64,000 nt of DNA from MPNP01 sp965221445. Lineage in GTDB: Bacteria; Pseudomonadota; Alphaproteobacteria; Rhodobacterales; Rhodobacteraceae. The translations under genes were made by a program, and so were the position numbers. Positions within the stretch are counted from its first letter, which is position 1. Every line of letters starts with the position of its first letter. The stretch lies in contig CBDCSF010000013.1 of the NCBI GenBank assembly GCA_965221445.1, positions 3,038,001 to 3,102,000 of the forward strand. Reading direction: 5' to 3'. Below are positions 52,784 through 61,860 of this stretch, in pieces. The notes beneath the pieces are model-generated. The model worked only from the letters and a program-made list of their open reading frames with translations. It did not search any database and was not told the origin of the DNA.

Positions 52784-53584
52784 TTAATCAATGGCCGGCC
52801 ATTTACTCTCAACCATTCGGTGAAAATATTCCCTTCTATTGCTTGCCATTCTTTGGGTGTCCATCAGGATACAAACATCAACGGTATTGAATGCATAATC
52901 TAAATATGCACCCTCTCCGATAAAACCTCCTAATCGTAAATAGGCCTTGATTAACGTAGGCATGCCGATAATGGCTTTTTTCTTGTCAATCTTGTCTGCT
53001 TGAATCAACTCAAGATTGGTTCCCTGGTTGCCCCTGACTGAAACCCTCAGGTCTTCAGGTGCTAGATGGTTTTGATGGAGATAGGCTAGTTGGTGGGCAA
53101 AGTCCATTGGGTTGGTGCCATGAAAACTGGCAACACCGAACAGAATCTCGATTTTATGCTCAAAAACGTACTCAGCCAAGCGATTCCACAGATGAAACAT
53201 AGCTATTCCAGCTCGATAATTTGGATGAACACATGACCTACCCAACTCCAAAAGTTTTCTTCCGGAGTCAATCAATGGAGTGAGATCAAACTCGGATTCA
53301 GAGTAAAATCCACAATTATTATTCAAGGCTACGTCATCTCTCAAAAGGCGATAAACACCCACGACATGATCCATTGTCGAAGGATCGATTCTCCTGTCGA
53401 TCAGGATCAGATGGTCAAACCATTCGTCATACTCATCAGCTTCGACCTGTAGTCCCTGACTGTCGGTAGAACTGCTTGCTCCAAGTTCTTCAACAAAAAC
53501 CTTGTAGCGTAGTCTTTGGGAAGCTTGTATCTCCTTTCTTGTGGAGGCAATTTTCAACTCAAAATGAGGGTCATTCATAACCAT
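52784..53584 (-). CDS. olsB: GNAT-family L-ornithine N-acyltransferase (OlsB-like)
   Basis: 266 residues of the Acetyltransf_5/hemolysin-like group: RLRYKVFVEELGA near the N-terminus, the ELGRSCVHPNYRAG core and LFGVASFHGTNP, IGMPTLIKAYLRLGG and the end FNTVDVCILMDTQRM. These are typical of the 3-hydroxyacyl-ACP-dependent ornithine acyltransferase that starts ornithine-lipid synthesis, a phosphorus-free membrane lipid made by many marine bacteria when phosphate is scarce. No Pho box is obvious in the 66 bp upstream. Confidence 0.85.
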   Translation of the reverse strand: MVMNDPHFELKIASTRKEIQASQRLRYKVFVEELGASSSTDSQGLQVEADEYDEWFDHLILIDRRIDPSTMDHVVGVYRLLRDDVALNNNCGFYSESEFDLTPLIDSGRKLLELGRSCVHPNYRAGIAMFHLWNRLAEYVFEHKIEILFGVASFHGTNPMDFAHQLAYLHQNHLAPEDLRVSVRGNQGTNLELIQADKIDKKKAIIGMPTLIKAYLRLGGFIGEGAYLDYAFNTVDVCILMDTQRMASNRREYFHRMVESKWPAID

Positions 53585-53650
53585 GGATTAGTACACTCGA
53601 AAATTATCAATTCAAACGTTTAGCCCCTTCAATTTGTATGTCCGGTCTCA

Positions 53651-53839
53651 TCAGGTTTCCTGATCAATGTATTCTTCAAGGATCACTTCCTTTCCATTGA
53701 GTACGACCTTGCCTACATTTTCAAAATTTACGGTAACTCTGTTTTCAATTATTGATTGTATCTGACCAATTCCCCACTCTGGCTGGGTAGGGTTTTTGAC
53801 GAGTTGACCTGGTTCCAGAAAATTGCTGTACAAATTCAC
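53651..53839 (-). CDS. DUF3553 family protein
   Basis: 62-residue protein matching the short DUF3553 family of alphaproteobacteria. The sequence FLEPGQLVKNPTQPEWGIGQ followed by TVNFENVGKVVL resembles the CarD/UvrD-C-like Tudor module that contacts RNA polymerase or DNA repair proteins; that link is inference. It lies 7 bp after the gamma-carbonic anhydrase gene. Confidence 0.78.
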   Translation of the reverse strand: MNLYSNFLEPGQLVKNPTQPEWGIGQIQSIIENRVTVNFENVGKVVLNGKEVILEEYIDQET

Positions 53840-53846
53840 TGACTGC

Positions 53847-54377
53847 TCAACTTTTTTTCACCAATCCACGTCTATAGCGGGTGATGTTTTCCTGATAATG
53901 AATTGCTGCTGATTTAAAATCCCTGTGCTCCTCATCAGTAATGGTTCGAATGAACCTTGCTGGTGAACCGACAAACAATGCGTTGTCAGGAATTGTTTTA
54001 CCTTCTGGAACTAGCGAACAAGCACCAATTACAGATTTCTTGCCTATGGTTGCCCCATTAAGAATTGTAGCCCCCATTCCGATAAGTGCGTCGTGTTCAA
54101 TGGTACATCCATGAAGGAGGGCCTTATGACCAACTGTACAATTTTTGCCGACGGTAAGCGGATATCCCATATCCGTATGTAAAACACAGCAATCCTGGAT
54201 ATTTGAACCCTTGCCGATTGTTATGGGTTCATTGTCCCCCCTTAAAACAGATCCAAACCAAATGGACACTTGATCTTCCAGGATTACATTCCCGATAATA
54301 TCAGCATTTTCGGCAATCCAATAATCACCCGTTTCAGGTAGCTTAGGTTCGATTCCGTCCAATACGTACATGGTCAT
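53847..54377 (-). CDS. Gamma-carbonic anhydrase family protein
   Basis: 176-residue left-handed beta-helix of hexapeptide repeats: WIAENADIIGNVILEDQVSI, GDNEPITIGKGSNIQD, VGHKALLHGCTIEHDALIGM, GATILNGATIGKKSVIGA. The three zinc-ligand histidines are in CVLHTDMG, VGHKAL and LLHGC. Members include true gamma-carbonic anhydrases and the YrdA/PaaY group of unclear activity; mitochondrial homologues sit on complex I. Its start overlaps the gmk stop by 4 bp, so it is coupled to gmk. Confidence 0.9.
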   Translation of the reverse strand: MTMYVLDGIEPKLPETGDYWIAENADIIGNVILEDQVSIWFGSVLRGDNEPITIGKGSNIQDCCVLHTDMGYPLTVGKNCTVGHKALLHGCTIEHDALIGMGATILNGATIGKKSVIGACSLVPEGKTIPDNALFVGSPARFIRTITDEEHRDFKSAAIHYQENITRYRRGLVKKS

Positions 54378-55039
54378 GAATTCTTGCCCTCGAATTCAAG
54401 ATTAAGTTTTCTGACGAAACCCTTAAGACCTTTCTGACGTAATCGTTTAAGTCTTTCCGCTGTTACAATTGCTTCAATCTGTTCCAATACTTCTTCCAGC
54501 TGATTATTGATTAAAACATAATCATAGTGCTTCCAGTGACTGATTTCATCCTTACATTTTTCCATTCTTCCCTCAACCATAGCTCTGGAATCCGCTCCTC
54601 TTCGCCGAAGCCTGTTATCTAGTTCCTTGATGGAAGGGGGAAGCACAAATATGGATACGACATTCTTTTTGTAACTGGAATGTCTTATTTGTTTGCTTCC
54701 TTGCCAGTCAATATCGAACACAACATCCAGATTGTTTCTCTGGCAGTCTTCAATAAACTTCAGGGGAGTACCATAAAGGTTGCCAAATACCTCTGCATAT
54801 TCCAAAAAATCTCCAGCTTCAATTTGATTTTGAAACTCATCTTTGGTCAGAAAGAAATACTCCTTACCTTCATTCTCGTTATCTCTTGAGGGACGAGTGG
54901 TTGCAGAAATAGAAACCTTGATGGAAGGGTCCCACTCGGCAAGTAATCTGGCAAGAGTCGATTTGCCTGCTCCCGATGGGGAGGAAAGTATAATCAGTAG
55001 TCGGTCATTAAGAGTTTTATTCATTTGATTCTTAACCAT
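54374..55039 (-). CDS. gmk: Guanylate kinase
   Basis: 221 residues; phosphorylates GMP to GDP. P-loop SSPSGAGKSTLARLL, GMP-binding SISATTRPSRDNE followed by EGKEYFFLTKDEF, LEYAEVFGNLYGTP, VFDIDWQGSKQIR, and the lid RLRRRGADS. An in-frame ATG at 55024 may be the true start. The position next to a YrdA-like gene is not the common one near yicC. Identification is secure. Confidence 0.96.
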   Translation of the reverse strand: MVKNQMNKTLNDRLLIILSSPSGAGKSTLARLLAEWDPSIKVSISATTRPSRDNENEGKEYFFLTKDEFQNQIEAGDFLEYAEVFGNLYGTPLKFIEDCQRNNLDVVFDIDWQGSKQIRHSSYKKNVVSIFVLPPSIKELDNRLRRRGADSRAMVEGRMEKCKDEISHWKHYDYVLINNQLEEVLEQIEAIVTAERLKRLRQKGLKGFVRKLNLEFEGKNS

Positions 55040-55288
55040 TTACGGTTTTATTTCATTACTTCTTTATTTTCAAACTACCCTAAAAGTAAATACTGTTAAT
55101 CTAAACACGAGGAAAAACATTTTGGTCATGGTTGAATTCAGTCTTTGAGCCAGAATCCGTTCTTTCATGCAACCAAATTCCGCAAGGTGATTTTGTTTTT
55201 GATTGTTATCGTCTTCCTTATCATTATTTGAAAGGAGTTCAACCATTTTGAACAGCCTTAAGCCTTGATTTAATACAAGATCATTTCA

Positions 55289-56038
55289 ATGAAGCCAAAA
55301 ACAATCACCGATTACGAAACGCATCCTGATTTTGTTTTTGTGAAATCACAACTCGGTGAGAACATCGGTTCAGCTGCCCGAGGAATGTTGAACTTCGGTT
55401 TTTCAAAAATGATACTGGTTTCTCCTAGGGACGGTTGGTTAACTTCCCAGGCAATAGCACGGGCAAGTGGTGCCGCTTCTTTATTGGACCATGCTCAAAT
55501 TTTTCCAGATGTTGAAAGTGCTGTCAATGATTATTCCTATGTATTTGCAACTACAGCCCGACGAAGAGGTTTGGTTAAATCCGTTTTGTCTCCAGAGGCT
55601 GCCATGGAAAAAACGCGGCAACTGATTACCGAGGGTAACAAGGTGGCCTTTCTGTTTGGTCCTGAAAGGACAGGGTTGGAAAATACGGATATTACACTTG
55701 CCAACGATTATGTATTCATTCCCACAAATCCAGAATTCAGTTCGATTAATCTTGCTCACAGTGCTGTTTTACTGGCCTATGAATGGCAGCGACAAGCAAT
55801 TCAAACAACACCCCCCTCGTCTGAGAGCAAAGGATTGTTTGCTTCGTTTTCTTCCAAAATAAAGTTGGCAGATTACTTCATACGTGATCTTGAAGATACT
55901 GGATATTTTGAACCTGAAAACAGGGTTGAGGCCATGAAAGATTACTTAAGAAACCTTATATTGAGATTGGAAATTACAGAAGGTGAAGTCAAAACATTCC
56001 ATCGAATTAGAAAAGCACTTTCGAATGGCAGGAAATAG
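55289..56038 (+). CDS. trmJ: tRNA (cytidine/uridine-2'-O-)-methyltransferase TrmJ-like
   Basis: 249 residues of the SPOUT/TrmH class. SPOUT motifs: motif 1 GENIGSAARGMLNFGFSK, motif 2 FLFGPERTGLEN, motif 3 FSSINLAHSAVLLAYEW. TrmJ methylates position 32 in the anticodon loop of tRNAs. Length and the C-terminal helical extension (KDYLRNLILRLEITEGEVK) fit TrmJ better than the shorter TrmL. Divergent from gmk; ctaA follows 35 bp downstream. Confidence 0.9.
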   Translation: MKPKTITDYETHPDFVFVKSQLGENIGSAARGMLNFGFSKMILVSPRDGWLTSQAIARASGAASLLDHAQIFPDVESAVNDYSYVFATTARRRGLVKSVLSPEAAMEKTRQLITEGNKVAFLFGPERTGLENTDITLANDYVFIPTNPEFSSINLAHSAVLLAYEWQRQAIQTTPPSSESKGLFASFSSKIKLADYFIRDLEDTGYFEPENRVEAMKDYLRNLILRLEITEGEVKTFHRIRKALSNGRK

Positions 56039-56073
56039 ATAGTTCCCCAATTTAAAACTTGTTTGGTGAAACT

Positions 56074-57210
56074 GTGAATCAAAAAAGAAAATTGTTTGAA
56101 GAAGTCTCTGATTCTGAAACACGAACCAGAAAAGAGTCTGATCAAGTACCAATTCATAAATCTCAAAGTAATTTTGGCATCCGCATATTTTTGGGAATAC
56201 TTTTTGGCCTGGTTGTTGGGATGGTCCTTTTGGGTGGTATAACCAGGCAAACGGATTCCGGGTTGTCCATGACAGAATGGCACCCGGTTACAGGTTTCAT
56301 CCCCCCACTATCAGAAAACGCTTGGTCAGAAGAATTCACCAAGTACCAGGAAACCTCAGAATATCAACTTGTGAACAAATCAATGCAATTATCCGATTTC
56401 AAGCAAATTTACTGGTGGGAGTGGTGCCATCGTCAGTTGGGAAGGCTTGTGGGACTGGTTTTTGTCATTGGGTTTACTTACCTGGTTTTAACAAAAAAAC
56501 TGGATAGACCCTGGACAAAGAGGTTACTTTTTCTGGGTGGTCTTGGGCTTCTGCAGGGTTTCATCGGTTGGTGGATGGTACGAAGTGGCCTAACGGGAAA
56601 TGCTGTGGATGTGGCTTCATACAGGCTTGCCATTCACCTGGCACTTTCCTTCTTTATTTTACTTCTCATATCGTGGCAATTCAGCTTGTCATTTTTCCAA
56701 CCGCATGAACTCTTTCAAGCAAGGCGATTGCGGGACAGAGGTACAGGACTCCTGACCTTGATATTCATTTGTCTACTGTTTTTTCAGTCTGTCCTGGGAG
56801 CGTTGGTTGCAGGAATTGATGCTGGCATAGGCTTTCCCACCTGGCCATTGATGAATGGTGAGTTCTTGCCATCAAACAGTTTTGAATACACACCTTGGTA
56901 TATCAATTTTCTGGAAAATCCCAGCTTGACCCATTTCAACCATCGTACCATGGCATACCTGCTATTGATTCCAGTGGTCTGGATTTGGTTACGGTGTAGA
57001 AAATCAGCCCATAGCCAGTTGAAAATGCTTGGAAATATGGGGCTTTTATTGATTTTGGTTCAAATTTGTTTGGGCATTATTACTACTATTTATTCTGTAC
57101 CCTTCTTGCCAGCATTGATCCATCAAATCTTTGCAGTTTTATTGATTGTTTTGTACACCCAGATATTTTTTCGGTGCAGATTTCCGAGTCAGATAAATTT
57201 TAGGAGGTAA
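56074..57210 (+). CDS. ctaA: Heme A synthase CtaA
   Basis: 378 residues from the GTG at 56074, chosen for the GGTGA upstream; TTG at 56059 is an alternative. Eight transmembrane helices. Heme-binding histidines lie in WEWCHRQLGRL, YRLAIHLALS, THFNHRTMAY and ALIHQIFAV, arranged in two four-helix halves. Alphaproteobacterial/mitochondrial COX15 type: TRQTDSGLSMTEWHP and the central GLTGNAVDVASYR. It oxidises heme O to heme A for cytochrome c oxidase. Its stop overlaps the Shine-Dalgarno of the M32 gene. Confidence 0.94.
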   Translation: MNQKRKLFEEVSDSETRTRKESDQVPIHKSQSNFGIRIFLGILFGLVVGMVLLGGITRQTDSGLSMTEWHPVTGFIPPLSENAWSEEFTKYQETSEYQLVNKSMQLSDFKQIYWWEWCHRQLGRLVGLVFVIGFTYLVLTKKLDRPWTKRLLFLGGLGLLQGFIGWWMVRSGLTGNAVDVASYRLAIHLALSFFILLLISWQFSLSFFQPHELFQARRLRDRGTGLLTLIFICLLFFQSVLGALVAGIDAGIGFPTWPLMNGEFLPSNSFEYTPWYINFLENPSLTHFNHRTMAYLLLIPVVWIWLRCRKSAHSQLKMLGNMGLLLILVQICLGIITTIYSVPFLPALIHQIFAVLLIVLYTQIFFRCRFPSQINFRR

Positions 57211-57213
57211 ATC

Positions 57214-58692
57214 TTGGACCATTATATCAATCTTACATCGTATGTAAGGGATACCAATTCCCTGATTTACTTGTATGGAATTTTGGAGTGGGATCAGTCC
57301 ACCAAAATGCCACCTTCGGCAATTGAGCAAAGGGCTGAGAGTCTGGGTTCTCTAGAGGGGGTAATACACCGGAGGAAAAAATCTCCTCTGGTGGGTGAGC
57401 TACTTACCAAGATCAATTCGGAACATCTAGTGCCTGCCGAAAAAGCGCAAATAAGGGAAATTAAAAGATCTTACGACCGTGCCAATAAAATCCCCGAAGA
57501 ACTATCAAGGGCCATTGTTGAAAAGACAACCAAGGCAGAACTTGTCTGGAGGAATGCAAAAGCAAACAATGATTTTGAAGCATTCAAACCCGAATTAAAG
57601 AAGGTAATTGCATTGAAAAGGGAAGAGGGGGATATTCTTTCCCCCGAGGGCAATCCTTATGATGGTCTCCTCGAAGATTATGAAGTGGGTATGACCTGTA
57701 AATTTCTTGATGAAATTTTTGGAGAGTTGAAACCGAGGTTGAATGGCCTTCGAGATAAAATCCTCGAAAAATCACCTGATACCCTTCATACAAAGAGAAA
57801 ATTCCCTGAGGATAAGCAACTTGGCCTTGCCAAAGAATTAGCCAGGTGTTTTGGTTATAATATAGATAAAGGAAGGTTGGACTTGGTATCCCATCCTTTT
57901 TGTATGGGATCGGGTCGAGATGTTAGAATCACAACAAGAGTGGATGAAAGTGACCCTTTCAACTGTCTATATTCAACCATCCATGAAGCTGGCCATGCAG
58001 CGTACGAGCAAAATGTAAACCCAATATATAACCTTACTTCTATAGGTAATGGAGCTTCTTTTGGTGTACATGAAAGCCAGTCCAGGATTTGTGAGAATCA
58101 ACTGGGAAGAAGCAAGGAATTCTCGGGATGGTTATATCAGAAAATGAAGGACACTTTTGGAGATATAGGCGTTTCTTCAAGTGCAGAATTTTATCAATGG
58201 ATCAATCAGGTAAAAAAAGGTTTTATCAGAACTGAAGCCGATGAAGTCCAATACAATCTACACATCATTTTGAGGTATGAACTTGAAAGGCACCTTTTTT
58301 CAGGAAATCTTGATGTTGATGACCTTGAGGAAGCCTGGAATCAGAAGTTTCTGGACTATTTTGGCTACGGAGTTGAAAGGCCTTCCGATGGAATTCTTCA
58401 GGATGTGCACTGGTCCTTGGGATTGTTCGGTTACTTTCCAACATATGCCTTGGGAAATGTATATGCAGGGTGTCTGTTTAAAACCATGAATATGCAGATT
58501 GAAAATTTGGATGATTCCCTGGCGCGTGGTGACATATCCCCGGCAACTAATTGGTTACGAAATCATATCCACCAGCATGGGGCTTTAAGGGAACCGCAGG
58601 AAACAATCGAAACAGCAACAGGTGCTCCAATTAGCTCCTCATATTTATTGGATTATTTGGAAAATAAATTTTCTGAGATTTACTCTCTATAA
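57214..58692 (+). CDS. Thermostable carboxypeptidase 1 (peptidase family M32)
   Basis: 492-residue cytoplasmic zinc carboxypeptidase. The active-site HEXXH is in STIHEAGHAAYEQN; the third ligand is expected in the downstream GVHESQSRICENQLGRS; DVRITTRVDESDPFN and IRTEADEVQYNLHIILRYELER are also typical of M32. The start codon is TTG at 57214, supported by a perfect AGGAGG 6 nt upstream at 57202-57207. It releases C-terminal residues from peptides with broad specificity. Confidence 0.93.
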   Translation: MDHYINLTSYVRDTNSLIYLYGILEWDQSTKMPPSAIEQRAESLGSLEGVIHRRKKSPLVGELLTKINSEHLVPAEKAQIREIKRSYDRANKIPEELSRAIVEKTTKAELVWRNAKANNDFEAFKPELKKVIALKREEGDILSPEGNPYDGLLEDYEVGMTCKFLDEIFGELKPRLNGLRDKILEKSPDTLHTKRKFPEDKQLGLAKELARCFGYNIDKGRLDLVSHPFCMGSGRDVRITTRVDESDPFNCLYSTIHEAGHAAYEQNVNPIYNLTSIGNGASFGVHESQSRICENQLGRSKEFSGWLYQKMKDTFGDIGVSSSAEFYQWINQVKKGFIRTEADEVQYNLHIILRYELERHLFSGNLDVDDLEEAWNQKFLDYFGYGVERPSDGILQDVHWSLGLFGYFPTYALGNVYAGCLFKTMNMQIENLDDSLARGDISPATNWLRNHIHQHGALREPQETIETATGAPISSSYLLDYLENKFSEIYSL

Positions 58693-58699
58693 AATCTTA

Positions 58700-59488
58700 T
58701 CAGTTCCAGTCAGGTTTTCTTTTCTCCAGAAAAGCGCTTATTCCTTCTTTCGTATCTCTGTAAAGCATATTGGTAACCATTACATCGCCTGCATACTCAT
58801 AAGCTTTATCCAAAGGCATTTGGGCTTGCCTGTAAAATGCTTTCTTTCCAATCTTAACAGCTGCTGATAATTTGGAAGAAATGAGATTAGCCAATTCATT
58901 GACCTCATTCTCCAAGGCATCGTCAGCAACAACCCTGTTAACCAAACCAAGGTTTCGAGCTTCGTCAGAATTAATAATTTTTCCAGAGACAAGTAATTCA
59001 AAGGCATTTTTCAAATGGATGTTTCTGGTTAGTGCTACCATGGGAGTTGAACAAAACAAACCGATGTTGACACCATTTACTCCAAATTTAGCAGATTCAC
59101 CGGCAATAGCCAGGTCACAGGTTGCAACCAGTTGACATCCAGCCGCCACTGCCGGGCCTTGAACCTGAGCGATAACTGGCTGGGGAACCTCCTGGATTTT
59201 CTGCATGACTTTAGAACATAAACCGAATATTTTTTGAAAATATTCCTGTCCTCCGTCCGGAACTTGTCGCCCCAAGGTCAACTCAGCCAAATCATGGCCA
59301 GCACAAAAGGCCTTCCCCTTACCCGTTAGAACAATAGATTTTATAGATTCATCATTTTCGAGGTTGGTTAGATGACCATAAAGAGCCTCCAACATCTCTT
59401 CCGAAAGGACGTTTAATTTTTCAGGTTTGTTAAAGATCAGATAAGTAATCTTATCTTGATCATTTCGGAGTAATATTTCTTCGTTCAC
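58700..59488 (-). CDS. Enoyl-CoA hydratase/isomerase family protein
   Basis: 262 residues of the crotonase fold. Oxyanion-hole strands are visible: KAFCAGHDLAELT and QVQGPAVAAGCQLVATCDLA; then AKFGVNGVNIGLFCSTP. The normal glutamate pair at 144/164 (rat numbering) is not clearly present; NIGLFCSTP suggests an enzyme other than classic hydratase, such as an isomerase or an ECHDC3-like protein. It converges with the M32 gene (7-bp gap). In many alphaproteobacteria a gene of this kind lies next to a PaaI thioesterase and rplM-rpsI; here a 1.8-kb insert separates them. Confidence 0.85.
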   Translation of the reverse strand: MNEEILLRNDQDKITYLIFNKPEKLNVLSEEMLEALYGHLTNLENDESIKSIVLTGKGKAFCAGHDLAELTLGRQVPDGGQEYFQKIFGLCSKVMQKIQEVPQPVIAQVQGPAVAAGCQLVATCDLAIAGESAKFGVNGVNIGLFCSTPMVALTRNIHLKNAFELLVSGKIINSDEARNLGLVNRVVADDALENEVNELANLISSKLSAAVKIGKKAFYRQAQMPLDKAYEYAGDVMVTNMLYRDTKEGISAFLEKRKPDWN

Positions 59489-59940
59489 ATCAACTCAACA
59501 GAATTATTGTTTTTGAATTCATGATAGCATTTATAGACATATCAGAAAGAATCAATTTAAAGTTCAAAGCCGTACTATCCTTGTTTTAACCAAATGCTTA
59601 ACACCCGATATGGGATAGTATAAATGAATCAAAATATTTAGCTACCAAGAAGTATGGTGAGTCTAAACATAGTTAATTGTAGGTAAGTGCCAAACATGGC
59701 CTCATTTTACAACAAACAACTTGTTTCTAGATAGAAGTACATCCAAAAAAATTAAGCCGCCAAGAGGCGCATTTAATAAAGAGGCGTGGCGGCTGTGTTA
59801 GTATCCAACCTAGACTATTATTGCAAAATGTCAACAAAAAAATTTCTGCATTTTTTTGAACGACAAACTGACAGAGAAATAAGATATGTGGCTATACAGT
59901 TTCTATCAGGAAATAATTACCCATCAAAATAAATTTACTA
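59489..59940. other. AT-rich non-coding stretch with one GC-rich inverted repeat
   Basis: 452 bp without a supported gene. AGCCGCCA (59755-59762) and TGGCGGCT (59787-59794) form a perfect 8-bp inverted repeat around a 24-nt spacer in which AGAGGCG occurs twice. It stands out because everything around it is AT-rich. It is not followed by a T-run, so a terminator is unlikely. It forms the left part of the variable segment carrying the Abi_2 pseudogene. Confidence 0.5.
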
Positions 59941-60790
59941 CTACCAATAATCAGATTCATTCAATTGATTTGGAATTCTCATGATCTCCTGTAGCCATGC
60001 TCTTTTTTTAACAATTGGTATTGCCAGCTGCTCCATTTCCTTTTTCCAATTTGAATAATTTTTGTCTTTTTTGAGTAGATGGCTAATTAAAATAATTAAA
60101 CCATTAATGGCTTTGTGATGACCTAATTTTTTTGACTTAAAATTAAAATCTTTATCCCGCAAAATAGCATGGTGTGAACAAATATTTCGAGAATTTGTTA
60201 GTATTCGGAACCAATGATCTATTTTCCCTTTGTCGATTTCGAACCAAGTTGTAATTTGAAGCTGTTGATCTTTTTTCAATCCGTAACATCCCCGAGAAAG
60301 AAATCCAAAGGACATTGTTTCTGTTATCTCACAAATAGGTACACAAGAAAAGTCGGTGTGATTCTTGCTTTTTTCTGATCGGCTGAATTCTTTCTCTATT
60401 GAACACAGCCATTTTTTGTAATTTATATTCTTCCAATTGTGGTCATTTGTTGGCGTTTGTACAAAACTGCAATGAAAATGGTCCGGATTCCGATAACCTA
60501 AAGGGCCTAAATTATTAACTATGCAATCACAGAATTGTTTTCTTATGCATACTTCGATTCGCTCAACAGCGTCAAATATCAGTAACCGCAATTTGCGATC
60601 GAATTCATAGAGTTCAATTAATTCACTTAGTTTAGTAATGTTACCCTTAGAACTATTCAGGTAAACTATTAATCTAATATAGCTGATTGTAGAAAGGAAT
60701 GTTTGGTCCTGCGGATCCGCATCAATTTGTATACCCTTGTCTTTAAAAGCTTTTAATTTGGTCTTCTAATTTTATGGGGTATTGTTGCAC
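59941..60790 (-). pseudogene. Abi_2-family (AbiD/AbiF-like) abortive infection protein, frameshifted
   Basis: The intact part encodes LIELYEFDRKLRLLIFDAVERIEV and the downstream SRNICSHHAILRD, both typical of the Abi_2 phage-resistance family. Reading upstream, the frame stays open through DQTFLSTISYIRL but ends at a TAG without any start codon. The missing N-terminus is found in the next frame: GTG at 60790 encodes VQQYPIKLEDQIKSF and then stops. Removing one base from the run of four A at 60745-60748 (plus strand) would join both into one protein of about 282 residues. The region after ISYIRL also seems shorter than usual. Therefore a decayed gene, or a sequencing error in the homopolymer. 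Confidence 0.8.
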
Positions 60791-61263
60791 AAATCAGGTT
60801 TATCTCAAGGGAAAAGAAAATTGTTATTAATGGGCATGTTTTGAAACTTCCTCCATCAAGTGTGTATTGCTAAAACTCCTACCCGTTATAATTTCCTTCG
60901 TACATCATTGCACGTTTTAAATAATTGCTAGTAGCTACCTCATCAAAGCTAAAGTTTGAGTCAGTTATACCAATGGGTTGGAAAATGCAATCAATTATGC
61001 CTTGAAGTTTGTTTGCACTTGTATGATATAGTTGGGTCCTTTACCAAAATACTGTACTTAGTCGGGCTAGTGTAAAGTTAGTTGAGAATAATATTGCCTT
61101 ACAAAAAACAGAGTTTTTAAATGTTTATGGCGATATTTGGCGAGGGAATAGAATTAGTTACAGCTAGGACGACCAATCCTTGAATTATTGAATCAAATCA
61201 ATGACAACTCTAACCGTATGGAAATGAAAAGTTTGCCTTGTTGAAAAAAAATTAAGACCATCT
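60791..61263. other. Non-coding stretch upstream of the thioesterase gene
   Basis: 473 bp, AT-rich. I see no reading frame of credible length, no RNA gene and no repeats. It must hold the thioesterase promoter at its right end. No IS end or integrase remnant that would explain arrival of the Abi_2 gene was found. Confidence 0.5.
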
Positions 61264-61677
61264 ATGAAACAAATAATGACAATTGAGGAGCTGGAGAATT
61301 TTCTACAAAGGGAATTTCCTCAGGCTGCGCCTTTATATAGTATCAAGAGTTTTGAAGATGCTAACATGGTTATCCAAATGGAGACAGATGAACGTCATTT
61401 GCGTCCAGGTGGGACAGTTTCCGGTCCAACTTTATTTTCACTTGCTGATGTCTCTGTCTATCTAATTGTACTAGCTTATATCGGTCCAAAGGCCTTGGCA
61501 GTAACCACCAACTGTTCGATTGATTTCATGAGGAAGCCTTCCCCTGGGATTTTGTTAGCCGAAACCAGACTGTTGAAACTAGGCCGAAGATTGGCTGTCG
61601 GTGAGGTGTACATTTATTCGAAGGGGCAGAATAGCCCTTTTGTAAGAGCCAACCTTACATATTCTATTCCTGATTGA
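61264..61677 (+). CDS. PaaI-family hotdog-fold thioesterase
   Basis: 137 residues with a single hotdog domain: LRPGGTVSGPTLFSLADVSVY holds the long central helix, then ALAVTTNCSIDFMRKPSPGI and VGEVYIYSKGQ. The usual HGG of PaaI is replaced by PGG, and the acidic residue that normally attacks the thioester is Asp in SLADVS. It probably hydrolyses an acyl-CoA; the substrate is not known. It lies 183 bp upstream of rplM on the same strand. Confidence 0.85.
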   Translation: MKQIMTIEELENFLQREFPQAAPLYSIKSFEDANMVIQMETDERHLRPGGTVSGPTLFSLADVSVYLIVLAYIGPKALAVTTNCSIDFMRKPSPGILLAETRLLKLGRRLAVGEVYIYSKGQNSPFVRANLTYSIPD

Positions 61678-61748
61678 TGGAGAAATGATTTATCGATTTT
61701 CTGCATTGGAAAAAATATCGGATGGCAACTTGAAAAAATATGCATTTG

Positions 61749-61774
61749 CCCCATTTTCACATTCGTGTGTGGGG
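61749..61774 (+). promoter_or_regulatory. Hairpin in the rplM upstream region
   Basis: CCCCA/TGGGG (outer) and CAC-ATTC-GTG (inner) fold into one hairpin 71 bp after the thioesterase stop. No T-run follows. A TTGACA box (61792-61797) lies just beyond it, so it may mark the end of the thioesterase transcript and the start of the ribosomal one. Confidence 0.4.
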
Positions 61775-61860
61775 TAATGGGTTGACAAGGCCCGTATTTC
61801 CTTTAAACGGCTCTTTTCTACGATTTCTTCTATACCAGAAAATTTCATGGCGACATTCAT

